64,000 bases of DNA, from positions 92,516 to 156,515 of the forward strand of contig NZ_FOEQ01000007.1 in the NCBI RefSeq assembly GCF_900110655.1. The letters run 5' to 3'. The translations under genes and the position numbers were made by a program. The stretch comes from Pseudomonas soli (GTDB taxonomy: Bacteria; Pseudomonadota; Gammaproteobacteria; Pseudomonadales; Pseudomonadaceae). How positions within the stretch are numbered: the stretch's first letter is position 1; every line of letters starts with the position of its first letter. The notes beneath the pieces are model-generated. The model did not search any database. It saw only the letters and a program-made list of their open reading frames with translations, and was not told the origin of the DNA. This document shows positions 45,839 through 57,838 of this stretch, one piece after another.

Positions 45839-47266
45839 ATGTCTGATTCTCCCGGAAAACTAAAACTGGGTGCGCTTGTTGCACTTGTAGTGGGTTCGAT
45901 GATCGGCGGCGGGATCTTCTCATTGCCGCAAAACATGGCCGCCAGTGCCGGTGTCGGCGCGGTGCTGATCGGCTGGGCCATCACCGCGGTGGGCATGCTC
46001 ACCCTCGCCTTCGTATTCCAGACCCTGGCCAACCGCAAACCCGACCTGGACGGCGGCGTGTACGCCTACGCCAAGGCTGGTTTTGGCGATTACATGGGCT
46101 TTTCCTCAGCCTGGGGCTACTGGATCAGCGCCTGGCTGGGCAACGTCGGCTATTTCGTGCTGCTGTTCAGCACCCTGGGGTACTTCTTCCCGGTTTTCGG
46201 TGAGGGCAACACCCCGGCGGCGGTGATCGGCGCCTCGGTCCTGCTGTGGGCCGTGCATTTCCTGGTATTGCGCGGCATCAAGGAAGCCGCGTTCATCAAC
46301 CTGGTCACCACCGTGGCCAAGGTCGTGCCGCTGGCCCTGTTCGCCCTGATCTGCCTGTTCGCGTTCAAGCTCGATGTGTTCACCGCGGATATCTGGGCCG
46401 TGGGCACACCGGAGTTGGGCAGCGTGATGAACCAGGTGCGCAACATGATGCTGGTCACCGTGTGGGTGTTCATCGGCATCGAGGGCGCGAGCATCTTCTC
46501 TTCTCGTGCGGAAAAGCGCTCTGACGTCGGCAAGGCCACGGTCATCGGCTTTATTACCGTGCTGCTGTTCCTGGTGCTGGTCAACGTGCTGTCGCTGGGC
46601 GTGATGACCCAACCCGAGCTGGCCAAGCTGCAGAACCCGTCGATGGCTGCCGTGCTTGAACATGTGGTAGGCCACTGGGGCGCGGTGCTGATCAGCGTCG
46701 GCCTGATCATCTCGCTGCTGGGGGCGCTGCTGTCGTGGGTGCTGCTGTGCGCCGAGATCATGTTCGCCGCCGCCAAGGACCACACCATGCCGGAGTTCCT
46801 GCGCCGCGAGAACGCCAACCATGTGCCGGCCAACGCCCTGTGGCTGACCAACGCCATGGTGCAGATCTTCCTGGTCATCACCCTGTTCTCCAACAGCACC
46901 TACCTGTCGCTGATCTACCTCGCCACCTCGATGATCCTGGTGCCTTACCTGTGGTCGGCGGCTTATGCCTTCCTGCTCGCCTGGCGCAACGAAACCTACG
47001 AACAGGCCCTGGCCGAACGCAAGAAAGACCTGATCATCGGCGGCATCGCCCTGCTCTACGCGATCTGGCTGCTGTACGCCGGTGGCGTCAAGTACCTGCT
47101 GCTCTCGGCCCTGCTCTACGCCCCCGGCGCGATCCTGTTCGCCAAGGCCAAGCGCGAGGTCGGCCAGCCGATCTTCACCAGCGTGGAAAAACTGATCTTC
47201 GCCGCCGTGGTCGCGGGCGCCCTGTTGGCTGCCTACGGCTTGTATGACGGCTTCCTGACGCTCTGA
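45839..47266 (+). CDS. arcD: Arginine/ornithine antiporter
   Basis: Exchanges external arginine for internal ornithine without energy cost, feeding the arginine deiminase pathway. 475 aa, about 13 membrane segments, APC-family N-terminus LVVGSMIGGGIFSLPQNMAA. It is the first gene of arcD-arcA-arcB-arcC, 32 bp before arcA. The ATG at 45839 opens MSDSPGKLKLGALVALV. An ANR-type promoter stands upstream, fitting anaerobic induction. Confidence 0.94.
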   Translation: MSDSPGKLKLGALVALVVGSMIGGGIFSLPQNMAASAGVGAVLIGWAITAVGMLTLAFVFQTLANRKPDLDGGVYAYAKAGFGDYMGFSSAWGYWISAWLGNVGYFVLLFSTLGYFFPVFGEGNTPAAVIGASVLLWAVHFLVLRGIKEAAFINLVTTVAKVVPLALFALICLFAFKLDVFTADIWAVGTPELGSVMNQVRNMMLVTVWVFIGIEGASIFSSRAEKRSDVGKATVIGFITVLLFLVLVNVLSLGVMTQPELAKLQNPSMAAVLEHVVGHWGAVLISVGLIISLLGALLSWVLLCAEIMFAAAKDHTMPEFLRRENANHVPANALWLTNAMVQIFLVITLFSNSTYLSLIYLATSMILVPYLWSAAYAFLLAWRNETYEQALAERKKDLIIGGIALLYAIWLLYAGGVKYLLLSALLYAPGAILFAKAKREVGQPIFTSVEKLIFAAVVAGALLAAYGLYDGFLTL

Positions 47267-47298
47267 ACCCATGTCTTCGCATTACAGGAGGATTCACC

Positions 47299-48552
47299 AT
47301 GTCCACTGAGAAACAGAAATACGGCGTTCATTCCGAAGCCGGCAAGCTGCGCAAAGTGATGGTCTGCAGCCCGGGCCTGGCGCACAAGCGCCTGACCCCG
47401 AGCAACTGCGACGAACTGCTGTTCGACGATGTGATCTGGGTCGACCAGGCGAAGCGCGATCACTTCGACTTCGTCACCAAGATGCGTGAGCGCGGCGTCG
47501 ATGTCCTGGAGATGCACAACCTGCTGACCGACATCGTCCAGCAACCTGAAGCGCTGAAGTGGATTCTCGACCGCAAGATCACCTCCGACACCGTCGGCGT
47601 CGGCCTCACCAACGAAGTGCGTAGCTGGCTCGAGGGCCTCGACCCACGCCACCTGGCCGAATTCCTGATCGGCGGCGTGGCAGGCCAGGACCTGCCGGAA
47701 AGCGAAGGCGCCAGCGTGGTCAAGATGTACAACGACTACCTGGGCCACTCCAGCTTCATCCTGCCGCCGCTGCCAAACACCCAGTTCACCCGCGACACCA
47801 CCTGCTGGATCTACGGCGGCGTGACGCTCAACCCGATGTACTGGCCTGCGCGACGCCAGGAAACCCTGCTGACCACCGCCATCTACAAGTTCCACAAGGA
47901 GTTCACCAACGCCGACTTCCAGGTCTGGTACGGCGACCCGGACAAGGACCACGGCAACGCCACCCTCGAAGGCGGCGACGTGATGCCGATCGGCAAGGGC
48001 GTGGTGCTCATCGGTATGGGCGAGCGCACCTCGCGTCAGGCCATCGGCCAGCTGGCACAGAGCCTCTTCGCCAAAGGCGCGGTGGAAAAAGTCATCGTCG
48101 CCGGCCTGCCCAAATCCCGCGCCGCGATGCACCTGGACACCGTGTTCAGCTTCTGCGACCGCGACCTGGTCACGGTCTTCCCGGAGGTGGTGAGAGAGAT
48201 CGTGCCGTTCATCATTCGCCCGGACGAAAGCAAGCCTTACGGCATGGACGTGCGCCGCGAGAATAAGTCATTCATCGAGGTGGTCGGCGAGCACCTGGGG
48301 GTCAAGCTGCGCGTGGTCGAGACCGGTGGCAACAGCTTCGCCGCCGAGCGCGAACAGTGGGATGACGGCAACAACGTGGTGGCCGTGGAGCCCGGCGTGG
48401 TCATCGGCTATGACCGCAACACCTACACCAATACCCTGCTGCGCAAGGCCGGGATCGAGGTCATCACCATCAGCGCCGGCGAGCTGGGCCGGGGCCGCGG
48501 CGGCGGCCACTGCATGACCTGCCCGATCGTGCGCGACCCTATCGACTACTAA
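47299..48552 (+). CDS. arcA: Arginine deiminase
   Basis: Hydrolyses arginine to citrulline and ammonia. 417 aa; the ATG at 47299 follows AGGAGGATTCACC. The guanidino-modifying fold is marked by SPGLAHKRLTPSNCDELLFD, FTRDTTCWIYGGV, the catalytic His region AAMHLDTVFSF and the nucleophile Cys405 in GGGHCMTCP. Second gene of the arc operon; a stable hairpin separates it from arcB. Confidence 0.97.
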   Translation: MSTEKQKYGVHSEAGKLRKVMVCSPGLAHKRLTPSNCDELLFDDVIWVDQAKRDHFDFVTKMRERGVDVLEMHNLLTDIVQQPEALKWILDRKITSDTVGVGLTNEVRSWLEGLDPRHLAEFLIGGVAGQDLPESEGASVVKMYNDYLGHSSFILPPLPNTQFTRDTTCWIYGGVTLNPMYWPARRQETLLTTAIYKFHKEFTNADFQVWYGDPDKDHGNATLEGGDVMPIGKGVVLIGMGERTSRQAIGQLAQSLFAKGAVEKVIVAGLPKSRAAMHLDTVFSFCDRDLVTVFPEVVREIVPFIIRPDESKPYGMDVRRENKSFIEVVGEHLGVKLRVVETGGNSFAAEREQWDDGNNVVAVEPGVVIGYDRNTYTNTLLRKAGIEVITISAGELGRGRGGGHCMTCPIVRDPIDY

Positions 48553-48562
48553 ACGTCCATCA

Positions 48563-48594
48563 CCCCGGCCGCGCTCACCCAGCGGCGGCCGGGG
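48563..48594. other. Stem-loop between arcA and arcB
   Basis: CCCCGGCCGC at 48563-48572 and GCGGCCGGGG at 48585-48594 form a perfect 10-bp GC stem with a 12-base loop. No T-run follows, so it is more likely an mRNA-stabilising or processing structure than a terminator. Confidence 0.7.
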
Positions 48595-48620
48595 GATTAC
48601 CGAACTCAAGGAGAATCATC

Positions 48621-49631
48621 ATGGCGTTCAACATCCACAACCGTAACCTGCTCAGCCTCGAACATCACACCACCCGCGAGCTGCGTTACCTGCTTGACCT
48701 GTCCCGCGACCTCAAGCGCGCCAAGTACACCGGCACCGAGCAGCAGCACCTGAAAGGTAACAACATCGCCCTGATCTTCGAGAAGACCTCGACCCGCACC
48801 CGCTGCGCCTTCGAAGTCGCCGCCTACGACCAGGGCGCTAACGTCACCTATATCGATCCCAACTCCTCGCAGATCGGCCACAAGGAAAGCATGAAGGACA
48901 CCGCCCGCGTGCTCGGGCGCATGTACGACGCCATCGAGTATCGCGGCTTCAAGCAGGAGATCGTCGAGGAACTGGCCAAGTTCGCTGGCGTGCCGGTGTT
49001 CAACGGCCTCACCGACGAATACCACCCGACCCAGATGATCGCCGACGTGCTGACCATGCGCGAGCACAGCGACAAGCCGCTGCACGACATCAGCTATGCC
49101 TACCTGGGCGATGCCCGCAACAACATGGGCAACTCGCTGCTGCTGATCGGCGCCAAGCTCGGCATGGACGTGCGCATCGCCGCGCCCAAGGCCCTGTGGC
49201 CGCATGACGACCTGGTCGAACGGTGCAAAAAGTACGCAGAAGAAAGCGGCGCGCGCATCACCCTGACCGAAGACCCGAAAGCCGCGGTCAAGGGCGTCGA
49301 CTTTGTCCACACCGATGTATGGGTATCAATGGGCGAACCGGTCGAGGCCTGGGGCGAGCGTATCCAGCAACTGCTGCCGTACCAGGTGAACAAGGAGCTG
49401 ATGAAGTCCACCGGCAACCCGCGCACCAAGTTCATGCACTGCCTGCCGGCGTTCCACAACTCCGAGACCAAGGTCGGCAAGCAGATCGCCGAACAGTACC
49501 CGCACCTGGCCAACGGCATCGAAGTGACCGATGACGTGTTCGAGTCGCCGGCGTGCATCGCCTTCGAGCAGGCGGAAAACCGCATGCACACGATCAAGGC
49601 GATCCTCGTGTCGACCCTGGCTGATCTCTGA
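48621..49631 (+). CDS. arcB: Ornithine carbamoyltransferase, catabolic
   Basis: Phosphorolyses citrulline to ornithine and carbamoyl phosphate. 336 aa; AAGGAGAATCATC precedes the ATG at 48621. The carbamoyl-phosphate motif is EKTSTRTRCAFEVAAYD near residue 55 and the ornithine-site cysteine motif is FMHCLPAFHN near 272-281. Length and arc context mark the catabolic rather than the biosynthetic (argF) enzyme. Third gene of the arc operon. Confidence 0.96.
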   Translation: MAFNIHNRNLLSLEHHTTRELRYLLDLSRDLKRAKYTGTEQQHLKGNNIALIFEKTSTRTRCAFEVAAYDQGANVTYIDPNSSQIGHKESMKDTARVLGRMYDAIEYRGFKQEIVEELAKFAGVPVFNGLTDEYHPTQMIADVLTMREHSDKPLHDISYAYLGDARNNMGNSLLLIGAKLGMDVRIAAPKALWPHDDLVERCKKYAEESGARITLTEDPKAAVKGVDFVHTDVWVSMGEPVEAWGERIQQLLPYQVNKELMKSTGNPRTKFMHCLPAFHNSETKVGKQIAEQYPHLANGIEVTDDVFESPACIAFEQAENRMHTIKAILVSTLADL

Positions 49632-49649
49632 CAGCGGCCTTGACTCTGC

Positions 49650-49728
49650 GGGAGCCGGCTTGCCGGCGATACGGGCAACACGGTGCATGGCACCGGCTTC
49701 GCCAGTGATCGCCGGCAAGCCGGCTCCC
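49650..49728. repeat. REP dyad between arcB and arcC
   Basis: The 21 bases at 49650-49670 and 49708-49728 are exact reverse complements (core GGCTTGCCGGCGAT), separated by 37 bases. An inverted REP pair inside the arc operon. Confidence 0.9.
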
Positions 49729-49774
49729 ACAAAGGAACGAGGCGCTTACCCTAAATCCGCAAAGGACATTCCCC

Positions 49775-50704
49775 ATGCGTATCGTTGTTGCATTGGGCGG
49801 CAACGCCCTGCTGCGCCGCGGCGAGCCGATGACCGCCGACAACCAGCGCGCCAATATCCGCACCGCCACCGAACAGATCGCCAAGATCCATCCCGGCAAC
49901 GAACTGGTCATCGCCCACGGCAACGGGCCGCAGGTCGGCCTGCTGTCGCTGCAGGGGCTGTCGTACAAGCCGGATGAAGCCTATCCGCTGGACGTGCTTG
50001 GCGCTGAAACCGAAGGCATGATCGGCTACATGATCGAACAGGAACTGGGCAACCTGCTGGACTTCGAGGTGCCGTTCGCCACCCTGCTGACGCAAGTCGA
50101 AGTGGACGCCAACGACCCGGCGTTCAAGGATCCGACCAAATTCATCGGCCCCGTGTACGCCAAGGACGAAGCCGAACGCCTGGCCAAGGACAAGGGCTGG
50201 GTGGTCAAGCCCGACGGCGACAAGTACCGCCGGGTGGTGGCCAGCCCGAAACCCAAGCGCATCTTCGAGATCCGCCCGATCAAGTGGCTGCTGGAAAAAA
50301 GCAGCATCGTGATCTGCGCCGGCGGCGGCGGTATCCCCACCATGTACGACGAAAACCGCAAGCTCAAGGGCATCGAGGCGGTGATCGACAAGGACCTGTG
50401 CTCGGCGCTGCTGGCCGAACAGCTGGATGCCGACCTGCTGATCATCGCCACCGACGTCGACGCTGCGTACATCGATTTCGGCAAGCCGACACAAAAAGCC
50501 ATCGCCCAGGCGCACCCCGACGAGCTCGAGAAGCTGGGTTTTGCCGCCGGCTCCATGGGGCCCAAGGTGCAGGCTGCCTGCGATTTCGCCCGGCATACCG
50601 GCAAGGTCGCGGTAATCAGCTCGCTGGAGAACATCGAGGACATCGTCAAAGGCACCGCCGGTACCCGCGTTTCCACCGCCAAGCCGGGAATCAGCTACCG
50701 TTGA
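49775..50704 (+). CDS. arcC: Carbamate kinase
   Basis: Uses carbamoyl phosphate and ADP to make ATP, the energy-yielding step of the arginine deiminase pathway. 309 aa, opening MRIVVALGGNALLRRGEP, with NELVIAHGNGPQVGLL, ICAGGGGIPTM and LIIATDVDAAY typical of the amino-acid-kinase fold. Last enzyme gene of the operon; the next small gene follows after 56 bp. Confidence 0.97.
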   Translation: MRIVVALGGNALLRRGEPMTADNQRANIRTATEQIAKIHPGNELVIAHGNGPQVGLLSLQGLSYKPDEAYPLDVLGAETEGMIGYMIEQELGNLLDFEVPFATLLTQVEVDANDPAFKDPTKFIGPVYAKDEAERLAKDKGWVVKPDGDKYRRVVASPKPKRIFEIRPIKWLLEKSSIVICAGGGGIPTMYDENRKLKGIEAVIDKDLCSALLAEQLDADLLIIATDVDAAYIDFGKPTQKAIAQAHPDELEKLGFAAGSMGPKVQAACDFARHTGKVAVISSLENIEDIVKGTAGTRVSTAKPGISYR

Positions 50705-50760
50705 ACGCAGTTGGCCGGTGCCTGGCACCGGCCGTTTTCAACCTTCCGGAGGACTTCGCC

Positions 50761-51129
50761 ATGGCCCAGTATCAACCCGGTCACGTGCATATCGAGCGCA
50801 CTGCGCTGAACACCAACGACCACAGCTACGACCTGTGCATCGACTACGAGGCCGTATCGGATCCCAGCGAAGGCCGCGGTATCCAGTTCCGCATGCATGG
50901 CCACATCGAGGGCAAGGCCGTCGATGAGAAGTTCTTCCTGGCCAAGGACCAGGTGCTGCCAAGCTTTCTGATGCAGTTGAGCCGCAAGGCCCAGTCGTAC
51001 CTGCCAGCGCCGAAGAAATTCGAGAGTCTCGGTTCGCCGCACAAGCTCTACGACTACATGTTCGAAGACATTCGCCAGAAGCTCGATGTGAAATCGGGCG
51101 ATTCTATCAAGCCTGAGCATCTGGGCTGA
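50761..51129 (+). CDS. Small conserved protein, DUF5064-like
   Basis: A 122-aa soluble protein of unknown function (MAQYQPGHVHIERTALNT), which I associate with the Pseudomonas DUF5064 family. It is mixed alpha/beta in appearance, with one cysteine, no signal peptide and no membrane segment; SYDLCIDYEAV and QFRMHGHIEGKAVDEKFF are its most marked stretches. GGAGGACTTCGCC precedes the ATG. It follows arcC by 56 bp on the same strand and ends in a terminator-like REP stem, so it may be the last gene of the arc transcript. Confidence 0.8.
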   Translation: MAQYQPGHVHIERTALNTNDHSYDLCIDYEAVSDPSEGRGIQFRMHGHIEGKAVDEKFFLAKDQVLPSFLMQLSRKAQSYLPAPKKFESLGSPHKLYDYMFEDIRQKLDVKSGDSIKPEHLG

Positions 51130-51132
51130 GTG

Positions 51133-51173
51133 CAATCGCGGGGCTTCGTGGCAGCGGGCTTGCCCCGCGATTG
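51133..51173. repeat. REP-type stem after the DUF5064-like gene
   Basis: CAATCGCGGGGC at 51133-51144 and GCCCCGCGATTG at 51162-51173 form a 12-bp perfect stem with a 17-base loop. It may end or protect the upstream mRNA. Confidence 0.8.
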
Positions 51174-51234
51174 GGTTTAATCCGCCTGGCAAGGCATACT
51201 GGCGCACTCGCTTGGCCACTGCCCCGATCTCCCC

Positions 51235-52743
51235 ATGCGCATCCACGTCAGCTTCATCGACCGCGTCGGCATCACCCAGGAAGTCCTGGCCCTGCTCGGC
51301 GCCCGCAACCTCAACCTCGATGCCGTGGAGATGGTCCCGCCGAACGTCTACATCGACGCCCCGACCCTGAGTCCCGCCGTGCTCGAAGAGCTGCACGACG
51401 CGCTGTTCGAAGTACGCGGCGTGCAATCGGTGGAAGTGGTCGACATCCTCCCCGGCCAACGCCGGCACCTGCAACTCGACGCCCTGCTCGCCGCCATGAG
51501 CGACCCGGTGCTGGCGGTGGACAGCGCGGGCAAGGTGCTGCTGGCCAACCCGGCGCTGATCGCCCTGTGCGGGCGTGAGTCCGCCGGGCGTTCGGTGGGC
51601 GAGCTGTTCGGCGACCCCGACCTGCTGCAGGCCCTGCTGGACAACAATTTCCACCTGCCCATGCGCGAAATGCAGTTGAACGGCCAGAGCCTGCTGCTCG
51701 ACGCCACGCCGATCACCCACGCCGGCGGCCTGCTGACGCTGTACCCGCCGAACCGCATGGGCGAGCGGCTGTCGGCCCTGCACCACGACCACGCCGAAGG
51801 CTTCGACGCCATGCTCGGCGACTCCCCGGCGATTCGCACCCTCAAGGCCCGCGCCCTGCGCGTGGCGGCCCTCGACGCGCCGCTGCTGGTGCATGGCGAA
51901 ACCGGCACCGGCAAAGAGCTGGTGGCCCGCGCCTGCCACGCCATCAGCAGCCGCCATGCCGCGCCGTTCCTCGCACTCAACTGCGCGGCACTGCCCGAGA
52001 GCCTGGCCGAGAGCGAGCTGTTCGGCTACGCCCCAGGCGCCTTCACCGGCGCGCAGCGCGGCGGCAAGCCCGGGCTGATGGAGCTGGCCAACCAGGGCAC
52101 GGTGTTCCTCGACGAGATCGGCGAGATGTCGCCGTACCTGCAGGCCAAACTGCTGCGCTTCCTCAGCGACGGCAGCTTCCGCCGCGTCGGCGGCGACCGC
52201 GAGGTGAAGGTGGATGTGCGCATCATCAGCGCCACCCACCGCGACCTTGAGCGCATGGTCGCCGAGGGCACCTTCCGTGAAGACCTGTTCTACCGCCTCA
52301 ACGTGCTCAACCTGCAGGTGCCGCCCCTGCGTGATCGCGGCCAGGACATCCTGTCCCTGGCGCAATACTTCATGCAGCAGGCCTGTACCCAGATCCAGCG
52401 CCCGCCCTGCCGCCTGGCGCCCGCTACCCATCCGGCGCTGCTGGGCAACCCCTGGCCGGGCAATGTGCGTCAGTTGCAGAACGTGATCTTCCGCGCCGCG
52501 GCCATCTGCGAAAGCAACGTGGTGGACATCGGCGACCTGGACATCGCCGGCACCTCGGTGGCCCGCGGGCAGGATGGCGAGGTGGCCAGCCTGGAACAGG
52601 CCGTGGGGGATTTCGAGCGGGAGTTGCTGCAACGCCTGTATGCCAGCTATCCCTCGACGCGGCAGTTGGCGGGGCGCTTGCAAACCTCGCATACCGCGAT
52701 AGCCCAGCGCTTGCGCAAGTACGGTATTCCAAACAAGGCCTGA
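51235..52743 (+). CDS. gcsR: TyrR/GcsR-type sigma54 activator of glycine cleavage
   Basis: A 502-aa enhancer-binding protein. The N-terminal ACT domain (about 1-75, MRIHVSFIDRVGITQEVLAL) would bind an amino acid, a PAS-like domain covers about 78-190, and the AAA+ domain about 205-430 has Walker A GETGTGKE, the sigma54-contact loop GAFTGA at 268-273 and Walker B VFLDEIGE. A C-terminal helix-turn-helix (TRQLAGRLQTSHTAIAQRLR) binds DNA. This is the architecture of TyrR and of P. aeruginosa GcsR, which activates the glycine-cleavage operon in response to glycine. The sigma54 promoter before gcvH makes that role very likely. Confidence 0.92.
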   Translation: MRIHVSFIDRVGITQEVLALLGARNLNLDAVEMVPPNVYIDAPTLSPAVLEELHDALFEVRGVQSVEVVDILPGQRRHLQLDALLAAMSDPVLAVDSAGKVLLANPALIALCGRESAGRSVGELFGDPDLLQALLDNNFHLPMREMQLNGQSLLLDATPITHAGGLLTLYPPNRMGERLSALHHDHAEGFDAMLGDSPAIRTLKARALRVAALDAPLLVHGETGTGKELVARACHAISSRHAAPFLALNCAALPESLAESELFGYAPGAFTGAQRGGKPGLMELANQGTVFLDEIGEMSPYLQAKLLRFLSDGSFRRVGGDREVKVDVRIISATHRDLERMVAEGTFREDLFYRLNVLNLQVPPLRDRGQDILSLAQYFMQQACTQIQRPPCRLAPATHPALLGNPWPGNVRQLQNVIFRAAAICESNVVDIGDLDIAGTSVARGQDGEVASLEQAVGDFERELLQRLYASYPSTRQLAGRLQTSHTAIAQRLRKYGIPNKA

Positions 52744-52800
52744 TGCTGCTTCGCCGGCCCAGTCCCGCTCCGGAAGCAGGCCGTATTAAAATCATTCCAC

Positions 52801-52818
52801 TGTACAGAATTCGCTACA
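52801..52818. promoter_or_regulatory. TyrR/GcsR-type activator site 1
   Basis: TGTACAGAATTCGCTACA fits TGTA-N10-TACA, the core of TyrR boxes, about 170 bp upstream of the sigma54 promoter's expected start site. Confidence 0.55.
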
Positions 52819-52881
52819 CACCCATCTGGGTGCCTGGGTACAAGGGTTTGATCCCACTGTGCTTTTGAATCACCCTACTCC

Positions 52882-52899
52882 TGTATCGATTTCATTCCA
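52882..52899. promoter_or_regulatory. TyrR/GcsR-type activator site 2
   Basis: TGTATCGATTTCATTCCA fits TGTA-N10-TACA with one mismatch and is 81 bases downstream of site 1. Confidence 0.45.
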
Positions 52900-52930
52900 C
52901 AAAAATGACAAATCGATTACATTAACAAAC

Positions 52931-52943
52931 TAACCAATTGATT
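52931..52943 (-). promoter_or_regulatory. IHF site in the gcv control region
   Basis: On the minus strand AATCAATTGGTTA matches WATCAANNNNTTR in every fixed position. It lies between the activator sites and the sigma54 promoter, where a DNA bend is needed. Confidence 0.7.
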
Positions 52944-52961
52944 TATAAGGATTTTTAAGAC

Positions 52962-52977
52962 TGGCCGCATTATTGCT
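52962..52977 (+). promoter_or_regulatory. Sigma54 (-24/-12) promoter of gcvHP-sdaA-gcvT
   Basis: TGGCCGCATTATTGCT matches TGGCACG-N4-TTGCW, with the invariant GG (52963-52964) and GC (52975-52976) 12 bases apart as required. Transcription would start near 52988, 58 bases before gcvH. Confidence 0.85.
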
Positions 52978-53045
52978 AAGGGAATTCCAACCTTAAGAGC
53001 GCGGAGCCTACCGCGCCCAACGCCCCTGCTTCCCGAGGAATTCCC

Positions 53046-53429
53046 ATGAGCGAGTTGCGTTTCACCGAAGATCACGAATGGCTGCGCGTCGAAGCCGATG
53101 GCAGCGTCACCGTGGGCATCACCGCCTACGCCCAGAACGCCTTGGGTGATGTGGTCTATGTGCAACTGCCGGAGCTGCAGCAGTACGACAAGGGCGCCGA
53201 AGCCTCCACCGTGGAGTCGGTCAAGGCCGCCAGCGGCGTGTACATGCCACTGGCCGGTGAAGTGGTCGCGGTCAACGAAGGCCTCAACGACAACCCCGAG
53301 CTGGTCAACGAAGACCCGCTGGGCGAAGGCTGGTTCTTCCGCTTCAAGCCCGCCGACATGAGCGAAGTGCATGCCCTGCTCGACCAGGATGCCTACGACC
53401 GCCTGCTCAAAGCCAACGACGACGCCTGA
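53046..53429 (+). CDS. gcvH: Glycine cleavage system H protein
   Basis: The lipoyl carrier that shuttles the aminomethyl group between P, T and L proteins. 127 aa, with lipoyl Lys60 in ESVKAASGVY and the flanking GDVVYVQLPE. Start ATG at 53046 behind GAGGAATTCCC. First gene of gcvH-gcvP-sdaA-gcvT. It is separate from a second gcv set that Pseudomonas genomes usually carry elsewhere. Confidence 0.97.
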   Translation: MSELRFTEDHEWLRVEADGSVTVGITAYAQNALGDVVYVQLPELQQYDKGAEASTVESVKAASGVYMPLAGEVVAVNEGLNDNPELVNEDPLGEGWFFRFKPADMSEVHALLDQDAYDRLLKANDDA

Positions 53430-53438
53430 GGAATCACC

Positions 53439-56294
<2,856 letters not shown>

Positions 56295-56300
56295 TCGGGT

Positions 56301-56399
56301 GGGGCCGCTGTGCGCCCCATCGCCGGCAAGCCGGCTCCCACAGGTTCAGCGCTAAGCTGTGGGAGCCGGCTTGCCGGCGATGGGGCGCACAGCGGCCCC
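56301..56399. repeat. 43-bp perfect inverted repeat (REP pair) between gcvP and sdaA
   Basis: Bases 56301-56343 and 56357-56399 are exact reverse complements over 43 positions, with a 13-base loop. The cores GGCAAGCCGGCTCCCACAG and complement are P. putida REP sequences, but the perfect match extends well beyond the usual REP core. It sits within the gcv operon, 7 bases after the gcvP stop. Confidence 0.95.
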
Positions 56400-56435
56400 C
56401 AATGGGCTTACTGGCCATCATCAGGAGGAAGCAGC

Positions 56436-57812
<1,377 letters not shown>

Positions 57813-57838
57813 CCCGAATAAAAACCAAGGAGTCACCG

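Larger units (their letters stand above)
52744..53045. other. 302-bp control region of the gcv operon
   Basis: No gene. Reading downstream: TyrR-type dyad candidates (52801-52818 and 52882-52899), a consensus IHF site (52931-52943), a sigma54 promoter (52962-52977) and a 70-bp leader with a GCGCGGAGCCTACCGCGC hairpin before gcvH. Confidence 0.75.
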
